Positions 20,751-31,665 of a stretch of DNA of 64,000 nucleotides are shown here, one piece after another. Source of the stretch: Gibbula magus (Eukaryota; Mollusca; Gastropoda; Trochida; Trochidae); the NCBI GenBank assembly GCA_936450465.1, contig OW388304.1, forward strand, positions 9,616,700 through 9,680,699. Direction: 5' to 3'. The stretch's first letter is position 1. Every line of letters starts with the position of its first letter. Below the pieces are notes generated by a model that was not told the DNA's origin, made no database searches, and worked only from the letters and a program-made list of their open reading frames with translations. The position numbers and the translations under genes are program-made.

Positions 20751-23058
20751 TCTTTCCCGTAACGGCAACTTCAAATTTGAAGTAATGTATGGTCCCTGTT
20801 GCTTGGATACTCAAACTTCCTGCCATGCTCTTTGGCAGTTTCTTTTCCATTTGATACCACAGTACTCAAGATGATGCATTGAGTGAAAGCTGCAGACGAA
20901 GTCCCAAAAGGTGAGAATTAAGACCATATTTTTACTTAGCATCTTTCCTATAACAGTATTTTCACCTTTAGATGTCCAATATGGCAAACTTTTGTTTTCA
21001 TGATAGCATTTGAATGTTTGAACATTTGAATCTTAAACGGTGCAAACTTTGTAAGGGAGCATTGATTTTCTGATAATGTAAATTGTGTTGATGTATTTCC
21101 TTCCCATAACATTCTTTTCTGTAACGATAAATTTGTTACAGGAAGGAATGATTTTGTTACAGTAAAGAAATTTCCGAACTTTAACGAGGATCAATGATCA
21201 AAATGAGCTTTTACATATTAATATATTGGTAGGTTTAAACATGTACTACTTCAGATATTAGTTCATCTCCTTTAGTGTGACAAGAAGATCAATATGGAAC
21301 ATTTATTCTTGAACTGTTACAGTAAAGACTGTGATTGTTATGGGAAAGAATTAATCCATGTTTTTGTTATTATTACATTGAATGTTTATCAAATATCTTA
21401 CTCTTTGTCGGTGTAATCATTTCATCAATACTATATCATACTGCAAGTGTGTTCAACTTTAAATATTGTTAGAGGTACATACTTGTGAACTCACAATGAA
21501 TATTATCGTTACAGTAAAGACAGCCTTCTGTTACAGTAAAGATTCTTTACATTACGGTAAAGATATAAAATAACGTAACATGTGTATTGTGACCAAACAT
21601 TTCAAAACTTTCAACTACTGTGTATTCATGTATGGACATGAAATGTATTTGAAAGATGATTCAGTAGTTGATTGTTTCATAACGTGATCAAACAGATTGA
21701 TAAGCATCATCCCCCCTTGTAACAGTAAAGAATGATAATTGTTAAAGGAAAGAATAATTATATCTGTCCCTGTAATTATTATATTGAATGATTTACCAAC
21801 AACCGAATTTGTGGAGCTGTAATCATGACAGGAACAATATCCTAGTACGTGTGTCTTCAACTCAAATACATTGTTAAAGATTCATGCCGTGATAAATACA
21901 TTTTCTGTTACAGTAAAGAACAGATTCAGTCACAGTAGAGATCCATTAATGAAGATTTTAACACATTTCAACTTAAATTATGACCATTAACTATAAGCTC
22001 CAAATCATGCGAGCCTAGTATTTCTGTTTTACATTAATTGATGTCAAAATTAATTGTCTTTTCTTCACACAGGATCACAATGGCTATGATCAATGCAGGA
22101 GTGCAGCGGAAGTTAAGACAGAGGAAAATTATGACAGAAGAGAAGGCAAATTGAGCGTCAGATTGGCAATGGTATAGAAAAAATACGGAACAAAATGAAG
22201 AAATGTTCTAATAAAGAAATAGCCGCCAAAGAGAGAGAAAAAGAGAAAACATAAGATAAATTAACAAGAATGTGTCAAGGTTGCTGAACAAAAAAGGGAA
22301 ATAAGCTCAGTACAGTACACTACTACTAATTCAGGAATTAAGCGGGTCAACCACCCATTCTGACAGCCGCGCCCATTGATACTTCACTGATAGCGGTCGA
22401 CTCATCTATGCACTGGACCACGTGCCATCTTCTTACATTTATGGATTTTATGAAGTTTTTTGCAACTTTAATATTGCTAAATTCTTTACTGTAACGATAC
22501 AATCTTTACTGTAACGAGTTAACAGCACTAAACATATGCTACCCATAATAGCGTTTTATAACTTCTCAAGTATAGTTCATCTAGATTCAAATTTTAAAAC
22601 CATTGGAAGGTATCCAATGTGTTTCCTGTAATTGTGTCCAATATTGGTGTGTCAGAGGGGCACTATCTTTACTGTAACAAGTTTGGTATTTCATGTAACA
22701 AACATTTCTTTCCCATAACAGCAATAGTTTTGTGTTGTTTAAAGATTTCTAGGACACGTGGTCCTATAAATAAACATTGTTCACAGAAGTAGGAATGTAA
22801 CCTTATACATTTGTGAAATAAAAAGTATTTCTCGCTGATGTTTTTCTAATATTTACAAAATGGAAACTTTCTTATGTGTGGAGTTTTAATGGGAGGCTGC
22901 ATACAATTCTCTTTGACCGAAATAAAACAAATCAACTTCAAATATCTATATGGTTTTAGTTTAAATCTAATCTGCTCTTCATGTCAGTCATAAAATATTT
23001 TAAGAATCATGTTTTTTAATAATATATAACATCATTTGAGTATCGTTACGGGAAAGAA
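20751..23058. repeat. Dispersed array of GTTAC(A/G)G(T/G)AAAGA motifs with opposed polarity
   Basis: GTTACAGTAAAGA or one-base variants occur near 21156, 21316, 21508, 21530, 21552, 21718, 21907 and 21929 in forward sense. The complement (TCTTTACTGTAAC) occurs near 22483, 22502 and 22666. A GGG variant (GTTACGGGAAAGA or TCTTTCCCATAAC) occurs near 20752, 21103, 21337, 22705 and 23046. The AGT forms point one way left of about 22000 and the other way to the right. Such opposed subterminal repeats are typical transposase-binding sites. Confidence 0.75.
22081..22262 (+). pseudogene. Degenerate basic ORF start in the nested DNA element
   Basis: After a good acceptor-like sequence (TTTTCTTCACACAG) an ATG opens MAMINAGVQRKLRQRKIMTE, very rich in Lys/Arg/Gln, then stops. 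The next 120 bp still read as Lys/Arg/Glu-rich phrases (WYRKNTEQNEEMF, RQRERKRE) in shifted frames. It sits where the motif array changes polarity, so it is plausibly the start of a lost transposase-type gene. I cannot name the family. Confidence 0.35.
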
Positions 23059-23252
23059 ATGAAAAATGTTATTTTCAAGAAAACATGTTTTTTCACCAAA
23101 ACATTATTGCAATTAAGGGTCAATTCTGATATATTTAGTAAGAGTACTAATATATGATGACATATATTGAATAAATATCAAACTTTTCAAACGTTTTATT
23201 TTGTCATTTCATGAGCACCAAATATTGACATATTTTGAAAACGACTCATATA

Positions 23253-23378
23253 TGGAAAGTAGAGATGATACTGAAGACCAGAGGGAAAGGATCTAATAAA
23301 CAGCATTATGTTAAATGGCTTCACTGGCCTAAGAAATTTAATTCTTGGGTCAAAGCTTCTTATGTCCAGACCTTGTAA
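23253..23378 (+). pseudogene. Integrase chromodomain fragment running into the right TIR
   Basis: The frame reads WKVEMILKTRGKG, QHYVKWLHWPKKFNSWV, KASYVQTL and ends at TAA 23376-23378. YVKW ... W ... SWV is the aromatic-cage pattern of a chromodomain; such a domain ends many Polinton and Ty3-type integrases and directs integration to marked chromatin. Its last 18 codons lie inside the right terminal inverted repeat. It belongs to the fragment ending at 20373, from which the 2876 bp element separates it. Confidence 0.7.
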
Positions 23379-24090
23379 ATAAATGTTTTGTAAAGGTGTA
23401 CGAGGATAGTCCCCCGACCTTTATACACCTGTATGTACGGAGGTAATAAATGTAAATAGAAATTATAATAATAATAATAATAATTATAATATACATTTTA
23501 ACGCCTAATGCTCAATGGCGGTACAATTATTACCCTGAAGGAATTGTTCTTTCGGTGCCGCTACTAAGCGCTCCTCGCGACCATATAGGTCCGTACCTCC
23601 CGTGTTCAGGTACCCATTTAAACAGCTTGGTGGACTGAGTGCAATGTGGATGAAGTGCCTTGCCCAGGGGCACAACACAGTATAAGACCCAGGTCACAAA
23701 TGTTTGGTGTCTCCACCGGGATTCGAACCCGGGCCGTTGGCGTGAGAGGCAAGCATGCTAACCACTACACCACTGTGCTCCATTATAAGCTCTTGTTGTT
23801 GATTGGATATGTGAAAATGACTGGTCATAAGGAAATGATATCAGATCCTATAAATAATGATAAATAATTATGGGAATTTCCCATACTTCGCGGATTAAGT
23901 TTCAACCAATCACGAGAGAGATAACTTAGCATGTCCAGGCTTGTCGTAGGGAGATGACATCAGATACTATTAATAGATGGGGATTTCTCGTGATTTTGAA
24001 TCATTGTGTGGATACCCTGTGTGGATATCTTTTTCCCTATAGAAAATGCCTTAGAAAAAGTGCGCTAAAACGAACAATCCCCCTACTACT
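23324..24090 (-). repeat. Right terminal inverted repeat of the Polinton-like element
   Basis: It is the inverted match of 16544-17313 and ends CCCCCTACTACT. It carries the same SINE (head at about 23708-23783 on the minus strand) and the ATT microsatellite at 23464-23490. A few point differences (for example GCGCTCCTCGCGACC against the complement of GGTCGCGCGGAGCGC) show the arms have drifted slightly. Confidence 0.85.
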
Positions 24091-24530
24091 ATGACATTTA
24101 GGGAACATTGATAAAGATGTTGTTTTGTGTTTGTTTAACTTTAAAATGAAATCAAGATTAAAATGAATTTACAAAAGAATCGAGGGAATACCTTTATTCC
24201 TGCATTGTACTTTAATTGCTGTGTATTCCGATATTTTGAACTTGACATATGTATGCCTTAATTAATGAACACATTATCTCTATATATTGTGAACTGTATT
24301 TATGTTCATAGGGTGCACTCTATTATTATCTATTGCTACTTAATAAATAGTGTTACTAATAAAGTCAGTTATGAAGCATGACTAACATATTTTGTCTCTT
24401 TGTGGATACTCGCAGTGATAATCTAAATCTGAATTATTTCAGCGCATTTTCAGTATTTGCGCTTATTGATGTTGCTTAATCGTGTGTACATATTTAAAAT
24501 CTATAGTTATATCACACAATGTATCGTATT

Positions 24531-24551
24531 TATATATATATATATATATAC
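24531..24551. repeat. TA dinucleotide microsatellite
   Basis: Uninterrupted TATATA tract of about 20 bp just outside the Polinton-like element. Confidence 0.9.
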
Positions 24552-24622
24552 CAATCATTAACTTACTATACCTATATTCAATCGGTTGATTAATTTAAGA
24601 AAGATTTAGGATGGCAACTTAA

Positions 24623-25220
24623 AGGGACACTCCGTATGTTATTGTAGTAACATAGGTCAAAAGTTAGCATGGGTGTTATTTCATCGAGAAGTAGTGACTG
24701 TTGTCGAAAATTACCCTTTTAGTGCCAATCTTCTCAATATATTTACATTATTAAGATGTAACTTAACTATCGATTGTTGGACCTCGATTTTTGTCGAGGC
24801 GAAATGGTCGTGTGGTAAGCTGTTGGAACAGTCAATGCTGGCGATAGTTTCCTTACTCTGAGGGCGTTGGTTCGAATCCCGCATGGGACTCGGCCCGAAA
24901 AAGTACGAGAATTTGTACTATTGGAGGTAGTTTTATCCCAAATATGACCATGTTATATTTATATGAAGCAGATAGAGGGACAAATATTGGTTGGTACTGT
25001 TAAATGAACATATAACTGGTATGCTTGCAATTAGGGCACATGAATTCGGCTTCTCATCGTGTATTAAGCCGCTACTCGAGTTTCATTTAAAGCAAGTTAT
25101 TGTCAAATATTTGGCGTCGAGTGAAAATGATTTGGAGGATAATCAGGGCATTTGATATTTTATGATATATTGATATGTATCACATTAAATACAATTTCAT
25201 GAAAAACACGTCGTTTCCCT
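24623..25220. mobile_element. 598 bp TTAA-flanked element with a tRNA-like segment
   Basis: TTAA at 24619-24622 and 25221-25224 flank short inverted ends: AGGGACACTCCGTAT at the left against AGGGAAACGACGTGT read from the right. The interior at about 24795-24893 has GAAATGGTCGTGTGGTAAGC and GTTGGTTCGAATCCCGCATG, a box A / box B pair with a long middle, like a leucine or serine tRNA head. So it is either a MITE that captured a SINE head, or the reverse. Confidence 0.5.
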
Positions 25221-25224
25221 TTAA

Positions 25225-27330
25225 TGAATAACAATATAAGCATATACATGCGAATATGTAATTTCAGAGTATATTTGCGCACATAAATGTTTCCATAGTC
25301 TGCACGAAGGATTATCTGCACGATTATCTGCACGTAGCAGTTGGAATGTTTTTCCTTGTCCGTCGTCGCTGCGCCGACATTGCAATATACAGTAATTTAA
25401 TGGATTTAAAGTATCATGCATGATTGAAAGCCTATAATGTTAAAGTAAACATCTATATTTCTTACTAATATATATTTTTTATAAAGGAATATATTTATTT
25501 GAGATACTGTTAGCTCTGAGTTATCGTACAGCAAAGAGAGAAAGCGACCTTGCGCCCAAGGTATTTCTAATGCCTGAGTTACTCCAAGGTAGTTCTCATT
25601 ACAATTATTGTAAAACGACCTCGAACGGGACAGGAACGGGTAACTTTTGTGCATAAATTCCATACTATGATCCAAGTACATATACAGACAGTTCTCAGAA
25701 AGTCCATCTAGTCTTTATCCCATCCTCTGACAGTTGGTACCACGTTTAGATGGGATATTATTGCCCGTTCATAATACCCCTTTTACACCAAACTCGTTCT
25801 CACCACGTTCTTGTATTGTCTTTAGAACGGGCTCGAACTGTCCGGGAACGTAATGGACTTAGTGTCAAATGTTTGCCAACTTTATGACTTGGCTCGGACG
25901 TACTAAAAACAGAAGGGTGCTCCAGAACGTTGTACATGTCCAATGTTCTCCCCGTTCGGAAATTAAACGGAGTACAAACATACTAAAAATGTGATTGTCG
26001 TACTTCGACCGGAGCTGCCGTACTTCGAACGGAATTACCGTACTTCGATCTTACTAAAGACGAGTAAGGACGTTGTGCAGTCGGTAAATCAATTGTAATA
26101 CGTTCGGGCACAGTTTCAACACCGTCCATCCCGTCCACACACAGATGTAACTCGACCACAGTACGCCCATTTCAGTTGCTATTTCATATAAATTTGTTCG
26201 AAATTAAAGTTATTGTTCTTAAGAAGTTGCTATTACGTTCCTACACAGTTCTAAAAATTCAAAATAGGTCTTCGTTACGTTATATTCGTTCTTAGTACGT
26301 TTAAGAAATTCTCACACATTTTTAACTCCTTTGGCAGTACGATATGAAGGGACGGGTATGAATAAGTGCGTTTTGATAGTTCATCATTTGGTATACATGA
26401 ACACAGTTAAACAAGTAAAACATAAACAACTAGCAGCTGTAAACATTTTGAATGTTGGTTTTCTTCTAATTGTTAATGGTAGCCGAGCAATAAGAAAAAG
26501 GGTCATTTGGTTTAAACACGTTCAATGAAACGGTTTGGGAACAGGTTATCCCCCTTAAAATTCCTCTCTTAGAGGGAGACGGTAACGGGTTTTTTTTTGG
26601 AAAAGAAATAGATTTCCCATGGCCAATCTTTTTCCTCAACACTATTCCATTGAAGATTTAAACTTTTTAATATTGAAAATGAGAACGGGAATAACAACGG
26701 GCAAGAACGTGCTGGATATTTGCAGAAATCGGGCCAGGACACTTGAGTTACTTAATATAATAATGTTATCAAATGTTCAATTGTCTGATATTCACTTTCA
26801 ATTAGATGTCCATGGCTTGATATCACAATATTAATTGACTCATGTGATAAGAAAACTTTGTTATTTCTAAACAGTATTAACGTATCTAGTTTTGTTTTCA
26901 ACTTCATGTTGACAGTTGGTTACTCTTGATCTCAGCTTTCGGCATATTCATTGTGATTTAGATACCCATGACTTAATATCATATATCTCAAGGGAGACCA
27001 GATTTTGTGATTTCTAAAATGTATATTACTCATGATCAGCTTGTTCATTAGTGACAGCATAGTCAGTACAGTATTATGTATATATTAGTCTTTATGAAAA
27101 AGGTTCAAGGTGTTACTTTTGTTATGTATAAAAGTTTACTTCATTTAAACATTCTTTTTTGTTGCAAGGTTTGTTTATTGTTGGAATGCAATTTCATGGA
27201 TTAGAAGGAAGCTGTAAGTATCGTTATACGTATCCTATCGCCAACCTTATATCGGGATCCGTATCGTATCGCAACTTAGGTAAGCAGTTTAAAAGAAAAT
27301 ATTGTTTGGACTAGAATTTTAGTATCCTGA
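25225..27330. other. No gene; CpG-rich repetitive stretch at 25.6-26.3 kb
   Basis: ACGTTC, GAACGG and GTACG recur far more often than in the surroundings between 25600 and 26300. GTACTTCGA starts three 20 bp tandem units at 26000, 26020 and 26040. The rest is AT-rich with no supported frame. This looks like an old mobile element whose ends I could not define. Confidence 0.4.
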
Positions 27331-27629
27331 GTTATCGTATCGATAATAATAATAATACTAATTATTATAATAATTATAATAATATTAATAATATATGCGC
27401 CCAATCTACCTCGACAGACATGCTCAACATCTTTTAAACTATAAGTATATCGTAACTCTTAAATTGTATATTTGTCACCCAATACTATACATCAACACTA
27501 GACTTAAATTAAACTCAAAACTTCTGCAGATATACAGTTGATACACATATGATAAATCATATCAATACTGTTGACGCTTGCATGATAAACTGCAACTAAT
27601 GACCTACTTTTGCTTAGGTAACTGTGTGA

Positions 27630-28200
27630 AACGAAATGTCCCCGGTTCCATCTTAAAAAATGATACACATTGTCCCCGTGTGCATGTGTCAAACTGAACA
27701 TGCACATTTATCATATAGGAGAATATATTCTCATGTTTTGGATGACAGTTTGACAGCAAAAGATACACACCAACGCATATTTCCTCAAATTTAGGCCAAA
27801 GTGAAAACACTTATTCACACCAAGTTTGTTTCCATAGAGACAATATAAATACACAATTAGGGTCCCCAGTTCCATGGTGTAAATGATACACACTGTCCCC
27901 GTTTGCTTGTGAAAACTTACACATACGCACTTATTTTACTAAAATGGATTCTCACGTCGAGTATGACCGTCCAATTGCAATAATATCTTAAACACACATA
28001 TAGAGCCGTTATCTGTATACAAAAGTGAACCCAAATGTCCCCGTTTCCATAGAAAAAATCCCTGATAGACACATGTCCCATGTCCATGGTGTAAATGATA
28101 CACACTGTCCCCGTTTGCTTGTGAAAACATACACATACGTACTTATCGTAGTAAATGGATTCTCAGGCTGAATATGACCGTTAGATTGCAAAAATATATC
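27630..28200 (+). repeat. Array of ~230 bp units with GTCCCCG motifs, left part
   Basis: Units share the order TGGATTCTCAGGCTGA-type phrase, TATGACCGT, ACAAAAGTGAACCCAAATGT, CCCCGTTTCCATAGA, CCATGGTGTAAATGATACAC, ACTGTCCCCGTTTGCTTGTG, CATACACATACG. TGTCCCCG occurs near 27636, 27671, 27893, 28037 and 28106, always in the same sense. The units continue at 29480-30030 after a different block. Confidence 0.7.
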
Positions 28201-28203
28201 CAC

Positions 28204-28565
28204 AAGATGTAATTAGATGCTAGTTTCATCTAATTAGAGGATAGTTTGATCTAATTAAATGACAGTGTCATCTAATTAGATGCTAGTTTGATCTAATTAG
28301 AAGAGAGTTTGATCTAATAATAATAATATGATAGTTTGATCTAATTAGATGATAGTTCCATCTAACTAAGTGACAGTTTCATCTAATTAAATGATAGTTC
28401 ATCAAATTAGATTATAGTTTCATCAAATTAGATGATAGTTCTTTCTAATTAAATGACAGTTCCATCTCATTAAATGATAGTTTTATCACATTATATGATA
28501 GTTTCATCTAACTAAATGATCGCTTCATCTAATTAGATGATACTCTCTTTTAATTAGATGATAAT
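28204..28565 (+). repeat. AT-rich minisatellite, ~20-24 bp units
   Basis: About 16 diverged copies of GATAGTTTCATCTAATTA. It lies inside the GTCCCCG array. Unit length is mostly 22-23 bp with several indels. Confidence 0.9.
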
Positions 28566-29479
28566 ACATTCAGGTCTGAGGCTGAGGTCTTCAGTCCTGG
28601 CGAGGTTGGAAGCTCTTAAGTTTTACTTTGTTACTGGACTTGAGAGTTATGAAACCTCCAAAACATAAAACACATAAACAAATCTTCAGTTCCACGTTTG
28701 ACTATCTTTGTTTCATCACAATCCTCAATTCGTAATATTAGTTCTCTTATTTATATACATTTACAAATAATTTTAGTTAAAACCAAAATCAATATTTTTC
28801 ATTAAACCTAACATATGTTTCAGAATTCTTTTTATCAGTCATATTCATCTTTTGAATATTTGTTGTTTGATGAAATGGAGCCAGCCTCAATTTGATTATC
28901 AAAAATTGATTGTAAAATTGTACATAATCTATATTTTTCATTTAACCTAATAGATGTTTTTGGACTTTTTCCTTGAGTCAATATTGAAACAGTATTAACA
29001 TGGCGTGATATGTGGCAACATTTTGCAAAACATTTATACTATTATAGATCATTCAATATCTCAACTCTATAAGCAATTACACTAAACGCAAACAGAAACG
29101 TTCCCCCTATTTGAATTTAAATATCATAAAACGTTATGTGCTCAGAGGAAGTTGGTTTGTTGTGTCGTTACATCCCATAAGTGGAGCCCAAGTGCTAAAA
29201 TTACAGACTTGAAAATGTTCTGAAAATTACGTGATCGTCATATAGTTTCATGGATGGGGTCAATTGTCCAATTTTCGAGCATAGAAAAAAGGAAGGGAAA
29301 ACTGTAAAACAAATCATACAGTGAGCCAAAATGTTATTGTCTACTTTGATAATGCATGCACATTTATAAACAATGAAGTCAGTTATGGTTTTGGGGGTGA
29401 TATGTTCTTAAAACATTGACCAAATACTGAGATTTGTAATGTTCTCTTCTAAAGATAATTACAGGATTCAAGATAATCT

Positions 29480-30049
29480 TTTGGATGGCAGTTTGACAGC
29501 AAAAGATACACACCAACGCATATTCCTTTAAATTTATAGATATAGCCGTGATTTGTATACAAAAGTGAATCCAAGTCTCCCTGTTTCCATAGAGAAATAC
29601 TTGATAAACACATGTCCCCGCTTCCATGGTGTAAATGATAACGTACACATACGCACGTATTGCAGCAATATGGATTCTCGGGCTGAGTATGACCGTCAGA
29701 TTGCAATAACCTCTTAAACACACACACATATAGCAGTGATTTTTAAACAAAAGTGAACCCAAATGTCCCCGTTTCCATGTTGTAAATGATACACACTGTC
29801 CCCGTTTGCATACAGAAAAGCACACACACACAATCGGTGTGTGTCCCCGGTTCCTACATGAAAGTTCATACTCATTCAAATGTATCCTGGAGAGACAGTC
29901 AATGTTTAGAACTAACACATATGACAAGGGAAGTTAGCCATGCAAGTAGTACACCTGTAGAACAGCTAGAAAAAATGTCCCCGGTTACATGTGTTTTTTT
30001 AGTGTCCCCGTTTGCCACCTTTAACATCAATGTGTGTGTGTGTGTGTGA
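29480..30049 (+). repeat. GTCCCCG array, right part, ending in a GT microsatellite
   Basis: TGTCCCCG recurs near 29611, 29764, 29799, 29843, 29977 and 30002 with the same unit phrases as the left part. The array ends GTCCCCGTTTGCCACCTTTA followed by GT repeats (30031-30049). This end is the inverse of the arrangement at 15820-15860, so both are ends of one element family. Confidence 0.7.
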
Positions 30050-30466
30050 TAAAAACATATAGACGCATATTTTATCATACTTTCTACATAATTTATTATG
30101 ACTAGTATTGGTATGACTAATGCTTAAGCAATGTCCTTTTATAATGAGAATGTATTTGTATGTATAGAATAGACTCCGAAAACACGTCATTAGTTGTGCA
30201 CGAGGTTTAGTCTGAGGCCGTGTTTGAGGAGTCCATTCTACTTAAACCTAAATTCGAAACCGGTTTCAGTTTCGTCTTAGATACACAATACTAATCCAAG
30301 TATGTAATTCAACAATCTATCCATGCACACATCACAATGCACGCAGTGTACTAATGACGTCTCTTTCGCATTTGATTCATGCGCACAAGAAAACAAATTG
30401 ATTGTTAAGCGTGTAAGAAGAAATGCACGCACTGAGATAATGACGAGCAATGTGATAATGACGCAT

Positions 30467-30475
30467 TATATAAAG
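30467..30475 (+). promoter_or_regulatory. TATA box before the recombinase-like gene
   Basis: TATATAAAG lies 49 bp before the ATG at 30524. Three AATGACG phrases precede it (about 30354, 30438 and 30457), which resemble CRE/ATF half-sites. Predicted only. Confidence 0.45.
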
Positions 30476-30523
30476 GTTTTCCACGCGTTAATTCATTATA
30501 CTCTCTTCAGATCCACGGTAATC

Positions 30524-30883
30524 ATGTCTAGTGATAGTGATGATGGTTTGTTCATTACACAAATCAAATTTTCGCAAGTTGAGTCATTTACAGCAGACGC
30601 TATAAATTCTGATTTTGAAAACGTCCTTGATGCTGTTCCGACCCCTGATTTCAAATCGACTGACAAAACTTTAAGTGAATTTTCATCAGATGACAATATT
30701 GTTGTAAATAATGCTACAGGTGAGAAAGAAAATGTCACACACTCGGATGAAGAGCTCGTTCTCTGTAGTCAAGGGTTTGAAACTAAAGATATAGATCCGG
30801 ATCATTTGACAAAAACAGTAAAAACGACACCTGAAAGTTCTGAAAATATGCCTACTATTAAATCCAGATTTGCACTAAAATAG
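30524..30883 (+). CDS. Acidic N-terminal exon of a Crypton-like recombinase gene (candidate)
   Basis: From ATG 30524 the frame starts MSSDSDDGLFITQ and continues acidic and Ser/Thr-rich to IKSRFALK, 119 residues, ending at TAG 30881-30883. A Met-Ser-rich acidic start with 'DSDDxLFITQ' followed by a 'SRF(A)' box is a pattern I associate with N-termini of KIAA1958/ZMYM-like tyrosine-recombinase proteins in molluscs. No clear splice donor is seen before the stop, and the 'core-binding' exon expected next was not recognised. It may be a truncated exon of the locus that continues at 32.7-35.2 kb, or a separate broken copy. Confidence 0.45.
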   Translation: MSSDSDDGLFITQIKFSQVESFTADAINSDFENVLDAVPTPDFKSTDKTLSEFSSDDNIVVNNATGEKENVTHSDEELVLCSQGFETKDIDPDHLTKTVKTTPESSENMPTIKSRFALK

Positions 30884-31289
30884 TAGTAGTTTATTCCATG
30901 AACACGTAATGCGTAAAGGGTGGTGCGCAGAGCGTAGTACGTGTTCCCTGGGACACTCACAAATGTGTCCGAATACGCAATACGCGTCTATACGAATACC
31001 AAAAGTGGCGATTCCCCTGGGGTTTTCCTATCCCAGACCATGTGGTTTTCAATAAAAACCTGCACGTGTCGACATGTCTCGCAACTTTATACCTGACTAA
31101 ATTCTTGAGAACATGAAAACCCATCTCTTTATGATGCCTCAAAGAAGGATTATAAAGATGCCATTAAAAACCAGCAACATTGGCTTTTTTTCCCGTAAAT
31201 AACAATATATAAATACAAAATATATATAAAAAACATATAAAAAATATATATAAAAATTCGTTATTTTCAACTGGTTTCGTTTATATAAG

Positions 31290-31665
31290 GATTGAACAAT
31301 GTTTAGACTCTCATTCAAAGTTTCTAATATCCTTTAAACAAAGGCTACAAGATATATATTTGCAAGACTGGCTTAACCTCTTATCTGTATCAAATAAATG
31401 TTTTTATTACAGAATGTTTAAACAATCTATATATAATGAAAGTTATTTATCCTCGTTAAATGTTCGGAAATATAGACTCTCCCTTACAAAATTTTGTTGC
31501 TCATGTCATGATTTACATATAGAAACAGGAAGATTAAAAAGAGAAGATAGAATTTGTAAAATGTGCAATTTGAATTTAATTGAAGATGAATATCATTTCC
31601 TTTGTGTATGTCCAGCTTATAACTCTTTAAGAAATAAGTATATTATTAGTTACACGGTGTTTTGA
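31290..31665 (+). pseudogene. LINE ORF2 C-terminal fragment with intact zinc knuckle
   Basis: The plus strand reads SFKQRLQDIYLQDWL, FYYRMFKQSIYNESYL, YRLSLTKFCCSCHDLHIETG, then RICKMCNLNLIEDEYHFLCV, CPAYNSLRNKYI. C-x2-C ... EDEYHFL-x2-C is the C-terminal zinc knuckle of a CR1-like LINE group. It belongs to a different LINE family from the 10-14 kb fragments. The 3' end is interrupted at about 31653 by an inverted-repeat element and resumes at about 32285-32442 (KFVSLLSCSSKTHLENLSMY ... RKNVLS). Confidence 0.65.

Larger units (their letters stand above)
20373..23248. mobile_element. Non-autonomous DNA element inserted in the Polinton-like integrase
   Basis: The left end reads TGAGTCTTTTTCAAAAGATG and the complement of the right end TGAGTCGTTTTCAAAATATG, 18 of 20 identical. 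TA flanks each end (20371-20372 and 23249-23250). Removing the 2876 bp brings the SH3-like part of the integrase next to its chromodomain, which supports the boundaries (reading frames are 2 nt out of register, so there is also a small indel). Superfamily is uncertain: TA duplication suggests Tc1/mariner-like targeting, but the TIR start is not one I recognise. The interior carries an array of GTTACxGxAAAGA motifs. Confidence 0.7.
16544..24090 (+). mobile_element. Polinton/Maverick-like element, degraded, with ~770 bp terminal inverted repeats
   Basis: 16544-17313 and 23324-24090 are inverted copies of each other over about 770 bp with few differences; both outer ends read AGTAGTAGGGGG inward. 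Flanking hexamers ATTACA (16538-16543) and ATGACA (24091-24096) differ at one base, consistent with the 6 bp duplication of Polintons. The only recognisable gene content is the C-terminal end of an integrase (two pieces, 19965-20373 and 23253-23378). The polymerase, packaging ATPase, protease and capsid genes expected of a 15-20 kb element are absent, so this is a deletion derivative. A 2876 bp DNA element and a GGA minisatellite lie inside it. Confidence 0.7.

Noticed and set aside
27504..28203. Series of Cys/Tyr-rich minus-strand frames at 27.5-29.9 kb
   Set aside because: Frames through the ~230 bp GTCCCCG units; overlapping in several registers with no family match.
28204..28565. CRISPR-like direct repeats
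   Set aside because: Contiguous diverged minisatellite without spacers.
27630..30049. CRISPR-like array
   Set aside because: Eukaryotic context, units are whole-length repeats with no unique spacers, and no cas genes exist.
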